This document shows, piece by piece, positions 1-6,173 of a DNA stretch of 7,752 nt. The notes under the pieces are model-generated. The model did no database searches, was not told where the DNA came from, and worked only from the letters and a program-made list of their open reading frames with translations. Position numbers and translations under genes: made by a program. How positions within the stretch are numbered: position 1 is the stretch's first letter; each line of letters begins with the position of its first letter. This DNA comes from Actinomycetota bacterium (GTDB lineage Bacteria; Actinomycetota; Humimicrobiia; Humimicrobiales; Humimicrobiaceae), in contig JAFGDA010000206.1 of the NCBI GenBank assembly GCA_016932375.1, forward strand, positions 1 through 7,752, read 5' to 3'.

Positions 1-112
1 AGAAGGCAAATTTTTATTTTCACTTTTAGGCTATTAAGAATAAGAATCAGCTTGATTGCTGTTAATCCGGGGTGTTAATCACCAATCCATATATTGTTCT
101 GTTGAAATTGGG

Positions 113-128
113 CCGGCTGCCTGGCCGG
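113..128 (-). other. Small GC-rich hairpin downstream of the thiolase gene
   Basis: CCGGC (113-117) and GCCGG (124-128) pair around a six-base loop, 38 nt past the thiolase stop. No T-run follows on the minus strand, so it is not a convincing intrinsic terminator; it could stall polymerase or protect the 3' end of the mRNA. A second, weaker hairpin (GGTG-TTAAT-CACC, 71-83) lies further on. I see no gene in 1-165. Confidence 0.3.
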
Positions 129-165
129 GAGAATTATGTCCAGGTTTAGAATTGCTTATTCCAGT

Positions 166-1320
166 TTAAAAATTGAAACCCTCAAGGACAACGGCAGAAC
201 CCATTCCTCCTCCAACACACAGGGTAGCGAGGGCTTTTTTGCTCCGGCCCTGCCTTATTTTTATTGCAAGGTGCACAATCAGGCGCGCGCCGCTTGCACC
301 AATGGGATGCCCGAGGACTATTGCCCCGCCATCAGGATTTACCTTATCTATATCAAGGTTAAGCTCCCTGATACATGCTATGGACTGGGAAGCAAAAGCT
401 TCATTTAATTCAACGGTATCAAAATCCTCAATATTGATATTATTTTCCCTGCATAACTTCCTTGTTGCATATATGGGGCCCAGCCCCATAAGCTTCCAGT
501 CACACCCCACACTTGCGCTGCTGCCAATGGTTGCCATTACATCCAGTCTATGTTTACGAGCGTAGTCTTCACTGCAGACGACAAGCATTGAAGCCCCATC
601 GTTTATCCCGGATGCGTTCCCTGCTGTAACAGTCCCTTTTTCCATGAAGGCAGGCTTCAATGCAGCTAATTTTTCAATTGTGGTATCCGGTCTTGGGTGT
701 TCATCATGATCCAGGTCGCCTGCTTTTATCAGCTCTTCGTCATATATTCCTTCATTTAGTGCCCTGAAATAACGTTCCTTGCTTGATAGTGCGAATTCAT
801 CCTGTTCCTGCCGGGAGATATTATATTTCCCTGCAATAAGTTCGGCAGTCATACCCATATGTTCGTTTTCAAAAGTATCTACCAGCCCATCCCGCAGCAT
901 GGAATCAATCAATACGCCATCCCCCATCCTGTAGCCTTCCCTTGCCCTGTCCAGCAGGAAGGGGGCACTGGACATGGATTCGGTGCCTCCGCACAGGATC
1001 ATCTTTGCCTGGCCAAGTTGTATTGCACTGGCTGCCAGTAAAACCGCCTGCATGCCCGAGGCACACATCATGTTGACCGTATAAGCAGGCCTGTCTATCG
1101 GGATGCCTGCATTTACCGCAACCTGCCTGGCAGGGTTCATCCCCTGGCCAGCCATTATTACGTTCCCGATGATGGCCTGGTCAATATCCCCAACATCTAT
1201 CCCCTTTAAAACCTCCATGGCTGTAATGACCGCAAGCTCGATTGCTGAAAATTTTTTAAGCCCTCCAAGGAACCTTCCCTGGGGCGTACGCTTTGCTTTA
1301 ACAATACATACCTGTTCCAT
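166..1320 (-). CDS. Thiolase (acetyl-CoA C-acetyltransferase family)
   Basis: A 384-residue thiolase, close to the usual 390. Thiolases condense two acyl-CoAs or cleave a 3-ketoacyl-CoA with CoA in the cytoplasm. The catalytic set is complete: nucleophile Cys86 in NMMCASGMQAV, the NEAF motif at 306-309, His338 in GHPIGASGAR, and Cys368 in LCVGGGMGSA. The NEHMGMTAE stretch (152-160) is typical of the acetoacetyl-CoA thiolase group. I chose ATG 1320 because AAAGGTGG lies 8 nt upstream; an in-frame GTG at 1332 falls inside that ribosome binding site. The gene starts 4 bp after the CoA-transferase stop, so it is the last gene of the operon. The context suggests acetoacetyl-CoA as substrate, but chain-length preference cannot be read from the sequence. 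Confidence 0.95.
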   Translation of the reverse strand: MEQVCIVKAKRTPQGRFLGGLKKFSAIELAVITAMEVLKGIDVGDIDQAIIGNVIMAGQGMNPARQVAVNAGIPIDRPAYTVNMMCASGMQAVLLAASAIQLGQAKMILCGGTESMSSAPFLLDRAREGYRMGDGVLIDSMLRDGLVDTFENEHMGMTAELIAGKYNISRQEQDEFALSSKERYFRALNEGIYDEELIKAGDLDHDEHPRPDTTIEKLAALKPAFMEKGTVTAGNASGINDGASMLVVCSEDYARKHRLDVMATIGSSASVGCDWKLMGLGPIYATRKLCRENNINIEDFDTVELNEAFASQSIACIRELNLDIDKVNPDGGAIVLGHPIGASGARLIVHLAIKIRQGRSKKALATLCVGGGMGSAVVLEGFNF

Positions 1321-1324
1321 AATA

Positions 1325-2875
1325 TTAACCACCTTTCGTAAATATTTCTTCTGGCATCAATTTTACATCGCCCACTATGGGCTTGAAGCCCATAACATCC
1401 AGGACCTGTCTTTTTATATCTATTCCGGGTGCTATCTCTATTAATTCAAGGCCCTTTTTTGTAAGCCGGAAAACTGCACGTTCCGTAACATAGATGACTT
1501 CCTGCCCAACTTTTTGGGATAGCGAGGAGCTGAATGATACCTGCTCCACTCTTTCTACAAACTTCCTTACTTTTCCCTCTTTTTTAATGATAAGGTTATT
1601 ATTGCTGCATGATATCTCAAGTCCGCCAGCCGTCATTGGACTGCAAAAGACAAGCTTTTTTGCTGTCTGTGTTATGTTTACAAAACCCCCTACACCTGGA
1701 AGCTTCTTGCCAAATTTTGATACATTGACATTGCCGCAAGAATCAATTTCTGCCGCCCCCAGCGCGGCAAAGTCAAGCCCCCTGCCATCATAGAAATCAA
1801 ACTGTGCAGGCTGGTCTATTATTGCCTCGGGGTAGAGCGAAGCGCCAAAACTCCAGCCGCCCGCAGGAATCCCGCCGATAGGTCCGCTTTCAACAGTAAG
1901 GGTAAAACTATCCAGGACCCCATATTCAGCCGCAATCCTCCCTATGTCTTCAGGTATGCCTATGCCAAGATTGGCAATGGCATTCTCCTTTATCTCCATA
2001 AGGGCCCTTGCTGCAATAATGCGACGTGGTCCCATCTCCATCTTTTCCACAACGGCCCTGTCCGACTCGTCATCCGGCAATGCACTGCAGTACCCCCGGT
2101 TATACTGTTCAGCAAATGTCTGCTGGTGCTCCCCTGCCTCTGCTATGACAATATGGTCCACAAGTATGCCCGGGACCCCGACAGATTGAGGGGGAGCCGG
2201 CCTGTCCAGTATTTTTTTGACCTGGGCTATTACCTTGCCGCCACTGTTATGTGCTGCCTGGGCTATCGGCAGTACTTCACCGATGATTGCCTCGTCATAC
2301 ATTACTATATTCCCGAATGTATCAGCAGCAGTCCCCCTGATTAAGCCTATATCGACCGGGAATGCTTTATACCATAACCAATCCCTGCCGCCAAGTTTAA
2401 TCCTTTCAACCAGTGGCTCCCTGGTCCGGTCATTTATCCTGCCTCCGCTATTTTCCGGATCTATGAATGTCTCAAGACCGATATGCGTAATACATCCGGG
2501 CCGCCCTGCTGCAATATCACGGAATATCTGGCATATCACACCCTGCGGAAAATTATATGCCTCGATAAGGTTTTTAGTTGCCAGCTCGCCAAGTTTTGGG
2601 GCAAGTCCCCAGTGGCCCCCGATAACCCTTTTTACCAGGCCCTCATGTGCAAAATGATTTGCCCCCCTGGTACTGCCGTCACCCTGCCCGGCTGCATATA
2701 CAAGAGTCAGGTTCCGCGGCAAACCTGTATCAAGGAAGCGTCTTTCAAGGGCAGATGTCAGGGCCTCCGGGTGGGCAGCACCAACGAAACCGCCTGAAAC
2801 AACAACCTGCCCGTCCTGGATAAGACCTGCTGCTTCCGCCGCAGTGCACAATTTTTTATCCACTTTACTTCTCAA
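1325..2875 (-). CDS. Two-domain family I acyl-CoA transferase (acetate/propionate CoA-transferase type)
   Basis: This 516-residue protein carries both halves of a family I CoA-transferase, as in E. coli YdiF and clostridial propionate CoA-transferase. The N-terminal half has a GGFVGAAHP loop (28-36). The C-terminal half has the catalytic glutamate, Glu329, in TVESGPIGG, matching the ESG motif whose Glu forms the glutamyl-CoA intermediate. Family members move CoA between acetyl-CoA and short-chain acids. The reading frame is open back to GTG 2938, but that would overlap the SDR gene by 67 bp. TTG 2875 sits 9 nt after a perfect GGAGG and overlaps the SDR stop as TTGA, so I prefer it. With the SDR and thiolase, a likely job is activating 3-hydroxybutyrate or a similar acid; substrate is inferred. 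Confidence 0.92.
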   Translation of the reverse strand: MRSKVDKKLCTAAEAAGLIQDGQVVVSGGFVGAAHPEALTSALERRFLDTGLPRNLTLVYAAGQGDGSTRGANHFAHEGLVKRVIGGHWGLAPKLGELATKNLIEAYNFPQGVICQIFRDIAAGRPGCITHIGLETFIDPENSGGRINDRTREPLVERIKLGGRDWLWYKAFPVDIGLIRGTAADTFGNIVMYDEAIIGEVLPIAQAAHNSGGKVIAQVKKILDRPAPPQSVGVPGILVDHIVIAEAGEHQQTFAEQYNRGYCSALPDDESDRAVVEKMEMGPRRIIAARALMEIKENAIANLGIGIPEDIGRIAAEYGVLDSFTLTVESGPIGGIPAGGWSFGASLYPEAIIDQPAQFDFYDGRGLDFAALGAAEIDSCGNVNVSKFGKKLPGVGGFVNITQTAKKLVFCSPMTAGGLEISCSNNNLIIKKEGKVRKFVERVEQVSFSSSLSQKVGQEVIYVTERAVFRLTKKGLELIEIAPGIDIKRQVLDVMGFKPIVGDVKLMPEEIFTKGG

Positions 2876-3624
2876 GAGTACCAGCCTCCATTTACATGGA
2901 TTGTCTGGCCGGTAATATAACCTGCAAGCTCGCTGCACAGGAAAAGCACGGCATCTGCAACCTCTTCCGGTTCGCCGAACCGCCCTAAGGGGATTGATTT
3001 TAACATTTCCTGCCGCACTTCTTCAGGAATGGTGCGCCCCATTTCGGTTAGAACCACTCCCGGGGCAACACAGTTTACCGTTACCTGCCGCTTTGCCATT
3101 TCCCTGCTTAACACTTTTGTAAGTGCAACCACTCCCGCCTTCGCTGCAGCATAATTAGATTGCCCGAAGAAGCCGATAAATGCTGCTATCGAGGTAAAAT
3201 TAACAATCCTTCCGCCATCCGATACCATTGCCGCTGCATGCCTGCAGACATTAAACACACCCGTAAGGTTAGTATCAATCACATCCTGCCACACTTCCTT
3301 ATCCATTTTTTTAATCGTCTTATCACGGATAATGCCTGCATTGTTTACCACAATATCTATTGCCCCAAATTTTTCTACCCCGGCATCAAACATCCTGCCG
3401 ACACTGTCATGGTCCCTTACATCAGCCTCAAATACCAGGGTTTTATTCTCACACTTTGATGCAGTATCCTCTGCATTCTTGCGGTTTATGCCCCTGCCTT
3501 CATCAAAATAGTTTACAATTACACTGGCCCCCGCAGAGCTGAGGCGCTGGCAGCAGCAGGCACCGAGCCCCTGGCTGCCCCCGGTCACTATTGCAGTTTT
3601 GCCTGAAAGGTCTATTCCTATCAT
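2872..3624 (-). CDS. Short-chain dehydrogenase/reductase, FabG/PhaB-like (probable 3-oxoacyl reductase)
   Basis: A 250-residue classical SDR. The dinucleotide site is TGGSQGLG (14-21), followed by the NNAG motif (94-97). The catalytic tetrad is Asn119, Ser145, Tyr158 and Lys162 (YAAAK). The C-terminal GYITGQTIHVNGGW is typical of the FabG group. Such enzymes reduce 3-oxoacyl thioesters or oxidise 3-hydroxyacyl thioesters with NAD(P)(H). A place between CoA-transferase and thiolase favours a CoA substrate such as acetoacetyl-CoA/3-hydroxybutyryl-CoA over fatty acid synthesis. ATG 3624 has GGGAG 9 nt upstream. Cofactor choice is unclear: after the second strand (VIVNY) there is Phe40 where NADPH-type FabG proteins often have Arg. 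Three consecutive cysteines (23-25) directly after the glycine motif are unusual. Confidence 0.93.
   Translation of the reverse strand: MIGIDLSGKTAIVTGGSQGLGACCCQRLSSAGASVIVNYFDEGRGINRKNAEDTASKCENKTLVFEADVRDHDSVGRMFDAGVEKFGAIDIVVNNAGIIRDKTIKKMDKEVWQDVIDTNLTGVFNVCRHAAAMVSDGGRIVNFTSIAAFIGFFGQSNYAAAKAGVVALTKVLSREMAKRQVTVNCVAPGVVLTEMGRTIPEEVRQEMLKSIPLGRFGEPEEVADAVLFLCSELAGYITGQTIHVNGGWYS
2885..2889 (-). promoter_or_regulatory. Ribosome binding site that fixes the TTG start of the CoA-transferase
   Basis: GGAGG on the minus strand lies inside the last codons of the SDR gene, 9 nt before TTG 2875. The TTGA overlap of start and stop implies translational coupling. The next in-frame candidate, GTG 2863, is 21 nt from GGAGG, too far. 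Confidence 0.7.
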
Positions 3625-3667
3625 TTTGGCTATCTCCCAGAGTTATTTTTTTATAATTACTTAACCC

Positions 3668-4222
3668 TTAATCCCCCTGGATAAAAACAGTAACAAATGT
3701 TGCTTTTTTCCTGCCCACAACCTGTGTCCTGTGTTTTATCCCTGAATCAAAATATATGGAATCCCCGGCTTTCATCCTGTAAGTATTATCACCGACAGTA
3801 AAATCAATTATTCCTGTAAGCATATATATGAATTCCTGGCCCCTGTGGAAAAATTCACCCGGGGGGTCTTCCGGCTCGATCGTCAATACAAAAGGTTCGG
3901 CATTTTTATTCCTTTTTCCAGGCGCCAGCGCTTCGTAACGGTAGCCAAACTGTGAGCCCTTCTGGCTTACAACCTGTCTTGCATTTTTTGGTGTAAAAAC
4001 ACAGGCCGGGTCATTTTCTTCATCAACAAAAAATTCCGCAAGAGGAACCCCGAGTGCTTTTGCTATACGGATCATTGTTGATATCGGGGGGGAGATCTGT
4101 GCAGTTTCTATCTTTGAGAGGGCGCTTTTTGTCAGGTCCGCCTTCCTCGCAGCGGCAGTTACCGTAAGACCTGCTTTCTTGCGGAGCTCCCTTATCTTTT
4201 TTGCAATCAGTTGTTCATTCAT
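3668..4222 (-). CDS. XRE-family transcriptional regulator with C-terminal cupin domain
   Basis: A 184-residue regulator. Residues 6-62 form an XRE/Cro-type helix-turn-helix (IRELRKKAGLTVTAAARKADL, then SALSKIE as the recognition region). Residues about 110-180 form a single cupin barrel, with HRGQEFIYMLTG (126-137) and GDSIYFDSGIKHR (153-165). His126, Glu130 and His164 are candidate metal or ligand contacts; the usual second histidine of motif 1 is absent. Proteins of this type usually control neighbouring metabolic genes in response to a small molecule bound by the cupin. The gene is first in the operon, 43 bp before the SDR gene, so autoregulation is likely but inferred. The ribosome binding site is weak. 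The ligand cannot be deduced. Confidence 0.9.
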   Translation of the reverse strand: MNEQLIAKKIRELRKKAGLTVTAAARKADLTKSALSKIETAQISPPISTMIRIAKALGVPLAEFFVDEENDPACVFTPKNARQVVSQKGSQFGYRYEALAPGKRNKNAEPFVLTIEPEDPPGEFFHRGQEFIYMLTGIIDFTVGDNTYRMKAGDSIYFDSGIKHRTQVVGRKKATFVTVFIQGD

Positions 4223-4272
4223 AATCTACATTGTATCTTTAAAGGAAACATCCGTAAAGAATTATTTTTGCA

Positions 4273-4300
4273 TTTATATTTATTAGGATTCTTTAGACAA
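4273..4300 (-). promoter_or_regulatory. Candidate promoter of the regulator-led metabolic operon
   Basis: TTGTCT (-35, 4295-4300) and TATAAA (-10, 4273-4278) are 16 bp apart on the minus strand, about 50 bp before the regulator start. The match is partial (4/6 and 5/6) in AT-rich DNA. The 4223-4422 gap holds no gene and only a weak 4-bp-stem hairpin (CCAG/CTGG, about 4369-4382). Confidence 0.35.
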
Positions 4301-4422
4301 ATTATTCTGCAATCATACTTTCTATAGAAGCCAGCCACACACCAAATTGGGTAAAATTTACTTAAATCCAGCGCCGCCTGGCAAATATCTTTATTCCAGT
4401 TTATACTTTACGGTTCAAGTGT

Positions 4423-4851
4423 CTATATACCAGTTTGCAGAATAAACTCCCTGATATGTTTAAAGTAATTAAAATGCCTGTCAAATGATGCTATATAGCT
4501 AATCCCATAATGATCCATTGTAGCAATATGGACCGCATCCCTCGGATAGATCTTGCCGGTGTTATCTTTTAGTATATCCCGTGCCGCATTCATTATCCGG
4601 ACATTTATAGATAATACTTCATCAACAATACCTGAAAAATTATTAAATACTTCCAGGCCTTTTTCAAGCATATTAATTGCGTGATAGCGATATAATATTT
4701 CCTGAAGAACTTCCGTTGAAGTGATACCTGTTATCTCACCCTTCGAGACCGACTCCAGTATTTTTATTGAGGGTTCCCTGTTCGGGTGTTCTTTTCCTGA
4801 TGCATACATGGGTATGTTTGAGTCAATAAAAACTTTAGTATTCCATGTCAT
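4423..4851 (-). CDS. vapC: PIN-domain ribonuclease toxin (VapC family)
   Basis: A 142-residue PIN protein, usual size for VapC. The acidic metal-binding residues are present: Asp10 in FIDSN, Glu51 in EVLQEIL, Asp105 in YPRDAVHIA and Asp124 in SFDRHF. VapC toxins are Mg-dependent RNases, often cutting tRNA or rRNA, held inactive by the cognate VapB. The start ATG 4851 lies within the end of the antitoxin gene (17-bp overlap), with GAGGGAG about 6 nt upstream, the classic coupled arrangement. The toxin appears intact, with no missing catalytic residue. The RNA target cannot be predicted. Confidence 0.88.
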   Translation of the reverse strand: MTWNTKVFIDSNIPMYASGKEHPNREPSIKILESVSKGEITGITSTEVLQEILYRYHAINMLEKGLEVFNNFSGIVDEVLSINVRIMNAARDILKDNTGKIYPRDAVHIATMDHYGISYIASFDRHFNYFKHIREFILQTGI

Positions 4852-5086
4852 TCAATGCTCCCTCTATTATCTCTTTTTCCATTTTTCCTGGATCGTCCAC
4901 CGGAAGACTGAGGGATTTTAATTTTTCAAGGGCTTCCAATTTATCTTCTTTTGTTTTTATTCCATAATAAGTCGCTACAGCTTCCCTTACCAATCCGCCT
5001 ATTGAAACATTATCTATTTTTGCTTTTTCCTGCAGCTTACGGTAAACATCTTCTTCAAATAAAAGAGTTGTCTTTTTCAGGGTCAT
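4835..5086 (-). CDS. vapB: Ribbon-helix-helix antitoxin (VapB-like)
   Basis: An 83-residue protein. Residues 4-42 fit a ribbon-helix-helix fold: strand KKTTLLF, then helices around EEDVYRKLQEKAKI and SIGGLVREAVATYYG. The acidic tail (LPVDDPGKMEKEIIEGALNDM) would bind the PIN toxin encoded directly downstream. I chose ATG 5086 because AAGGAAGTGAT, nearly the full anti-16S sequence, places GGAAG 8 nt before it. The upstream candidates GTG 5095 and ATG 5092 overlap that site. RHH antitoxins normally repress their own promoter, and paired TATGCATWAT elements lie just upstream. Confidence 0.82.
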   Translation of the reverse strand: MTLKKTTLLFEEDVYRKLQEKAKIDNVSIGGLVREAVATYYGIKTKEDKLEALEKLKSLSLPVDDPGKMEKEIIEGALNDMEY

Positions 5087-5104
5087 TGGCATCACTTCCT
5101 TCAG

Positions 5105-5137
5105 TATGCATTATGTATATAGCTCCATATGCATAAT
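5105..5137 (-). promoter_or_regulatory. Candidate operator of the vapBC pair (two TATGCATWAT elements)
   Basis: TATGCATTAT (5105-5114) and TATGCATAAT (5128-5137) repeat with a 23-bp period, each around a palindromic ATGCAT core. They begin 19 bp upstream of the vapB start and the distal copy overlaps the predicted -10 box, a fitting place for RHH autorepression. Binding is inferred. Confidence 0.4.
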
Positions 5138-5161
5138 ATAACAGCTCCCATAATTAATCAA
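5133..5161 (-). promoter_or_regulatory. Candidate vapBC promoter
   Basis: TTGATT (-35, 5156-5161) and TATTAT (-10, 5133-5138) are separated by 17 bp on the minus strand, matching sigma-A consensus at 4/6 and 5/6. It lies 47 bp upstream of the vapB start. Confidence 0.42.
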
Positions 5162-5211
5162 ATTTATTTAAATTTTTTTATACACATCAGTGAAGCTTTT
5201 TAAATTATAAA

Positions 5212-5532
5212 TTACTGGAGGACTGGTGGAAGATTTGAGGTTGATTTCATCCCGGGGGAAAAGTCTATCAGGTCCAGATAAGGCCTTTTTGAAAACCTTA
5301 ATATTGTACTTCCTACTTTTTCAAGGGAAGCTTCATATTTTGAATCAGATGGCAGTCCCATCAGCTGGGCCATATCTTCGACGTGGATCTTTCCCCCCAT
5401 ATTATCCCTGTCAAATCTCTTTATTATATAGCATAGCTTCCCATCAGCCAGGTAAAACAATCTTTTGATGCAACTTCTATGATATGGATCCCCATTTTTA
5501 GTCTTTTTATGGCAGCACAGGCAAATACTCAT
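5212..5532 (-). pseudogene. Truncated HipA/HipT-like kinase remnant
   Basis: A 106-codon remnant of the HipA kinase domain. Residues 1-26 (CLCC...YHRSC...LF) match the cysteine-bearing N-terminus of split HipA kinases. The sequence then jumps to LADGKLCYIIKRFDRDNMGGKIHVEDM, which normally lies far downstream, after the GVQPKLSL-type segment and the ATP-binding strands. So an in-frame internal deletion sits near codon 27. The reading continues through EDMAQLMGLPSDSKY and PYLDLIDF and then becomes unrelated (SPGMKSTSNL) before stopping. The catalytic GN.D.H.KN region and the metal-binding Asp are absent, so kinase activity is not expected. ATG 5532 has AGGA 8 nt upstream. The order after HipB- and HipS-like genes fits a HipBST layout. 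Confidence 0.72.
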
Positions 5533-5553
5533 TTATCATGTCCTATCTACTTA

Positions 5554-5873
5554 TTATTTTAGGGGTCTGACAGTTACTGCACCTACGGTATCCGCCCTAC
5601 GTTTATAAGCAGCTCAAATTTATTATGTTTATCTATCTTCAATTTTGAAAAGGTAAGCTCCAACAAGAATCCTTCGGGTAAAAGGTTTTCAAAAAAGGGG
5701 AAAAACCTCCCTGAATAAAACTTCCTCCGGGATAGTGGCATTGTCTTACTTATAGGTCTTGAATATTTACTGTCGGCATAATCATTATAGTAGGCAAATT
5801 CATATCCTTTCCCTGATTTTGAGAGGATCCCTGCCTTTCTATGGTTATAATATACTTCTGCCCTGTCAGTCAT
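5554..5873 (-). pseudogene. HipS-like protein (HipA N-terminal subdomain), frameshifted
   Basis: Corresponds to the stand-alone N-terminal subdomain of HipA (Couple_hipA family; HipS in HipBST systems). Recognisable parts are AEVYYNHRKAGIL, YSRPISKTMPL, and FFENLLPEGFLLEL, aligning with E. coli HipA YARPLSLSLPL and FFDNLLPD. From ATG 5873 the frame ends at 5583 with LLINVGRIP. Adding one base in the CGN codon at 5592-5594 restores LLINVGRDTVGAVTVRPLK, ending at the TAA at 5554-5556, matching HipA IGRDSVGAVTL. The gene is therefore complete apart from one missing base. It overlaps the hipB-like gene by 8 bp, has AGAGG 6 nt upstream, and ends 21 bp before the kinase remnant. A sequencing error cannot be excluded, but its neighbours are damaged too. 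Confidence 0.75.
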
Positions 5874-6090
5874 TATCCACCTCTACTGGAAGTTCTACCG
5901 GACCCAGTGTCTTTCCGAACAATCTTAAGACCTTATTGAGCGTATCAGTTCTAAAGGATGTCTTTCCCTGTTCAACATCCCTGATAAACCTTAAGCCTAC
6001 TCCTGCTTTAATAGCCAGATCTTTCTGGGTAATACCAGCAGTTTTTCTTTAAGATCTAATAAAGTCACTTATTATATTTTTCTTTTTCAT
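5866..6090 (-). pseudogene. HipB-like XRE antitoxin with an in-frame stop codon
   Basis: Read from ATG 6090, this 74-codon frame encodes MKKKNIISDFIRS, a TAA stop (6049-6051), then RKTAGITQKDLAIKAGVGL and RFIRDVEQGKTSFRTDTLNK, ending in PVELPVEVDND. The pattern R-x-x-R-K-x-x-G-I-T-Q-x-D-L-A-x-x-A-G-V and E-Q-G-K-x-x is a classic XRE helix-turn-helix, typical of HipB antitoxins. The stop occupies a position that is usually leucine, so a TTA-to-TAA change is the simplest explanation. No ATG or good ribosome binding site allows restart after it. HipB normally represses its operon and neutralises the HipA/HipT kinase. The frame overlaps the hipS-like gene by 8 bp, and the start codon touches a perfect inverted repeat. 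Confidence 0.75.
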
Positions 6091-6130
6091 AATAATATCT
6101 TATACCTTAATAGGTATAAGATATTATTAT
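6089..6130. repeat. 42-nt perfect inverted repeat at the hipB-like start codon
   Basis: Arms ATAATAATATCTTATACCT (6089-6107) and its exact complement (6112-6130) flank the loop TAAT. The repeat contains operator 1 (6101-6118) and its end overlaps the ATG at 6088-6090. In mRNA it could fold into a 19-bp AU-rich hairpin touching the start codon; as DNA it is a likely repressor site. Confidence 0.85.
6101..6118. promoter_or_regulatory. Candidate HipB operator O1
   Basis: TATACCTTAATAGGTATA is symmetric except for its four central bases. It shares the 18-bp frame TATAY-N8-RTATA with two upstream sites and the same length as E. coli HipB operators (TATCC-N8-GGATA). It lies between the predicted promoter and the start codon. 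Confidence 0.6.
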
Positions 6131-6132
6131 CA

Positions 6133-6162
6133 ATTATAAATTTATACCCTATAGGATATAAA
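6133..6162 (-). promoter_or_regulatory. Candidate promoter of the hip-like locus
   Basis: TATAAT (6133-6138, perfect) has TTTATA (6157-6162, 4/6) 18 bp upstream on the minus strand, with O2 inside the spacer. The DNA is so AT-rich that the -10 match alone is weak evidence; its position relative to the operators is what supports it. Another TATAAT (6260-6265) lacks a good -35. Confidence 0.38.
6143..6160. promoter_or_regulatory. Candidate HipB operator O2
   Basis: TATACCCTATAGGATATA is symmetric at 16 of 18 positions. Its centre is 42 bp from the centre of O1. It fills the spacer of the predicted promoter, where repressor binding would block polymerase. Confidence 0.6.
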
Positions 6163-6173
6163 TTAAATAATAT

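Noticed and set aside
173..565. Long plus-strand open frame opposite the thiolase gene
   Set aside because: It lies wholly antisense to a thiolase with all catalytic residues and its translation shows no domain-like pattern. The other plus-strand frames opposite the CoA-transferase, SDR, TA genes and 7257-7496 fail for the same reason.
2876..2938. Upstream GTG start (2938) for the CoA-transferase
   Set aside because: It would overlap the SDR gene by 67 bp and the added residues do not resemble the family N-terminus; TTG 2875 has a perfect GGAGG at proper distance.
4369..4382. Possible terminator after vapC (CCAG-CGCCGC-CTGG)
   Set aside because: The stem is only 4 bp, and the following minus-strand sequence lacks a T-run; it also lies after the toxin stop in the wrong orientation to serve strongly.
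5180..5291. Second frame after the kinase remnant (RDEINLKSSTSPPVI...) as a lost HipT C-terminus
   Set aside because: It contains none of the expected GN.D.H.KN or metal-binding motifs and cannot be aligned by eye to the kinase, so it is not claimed as coding.
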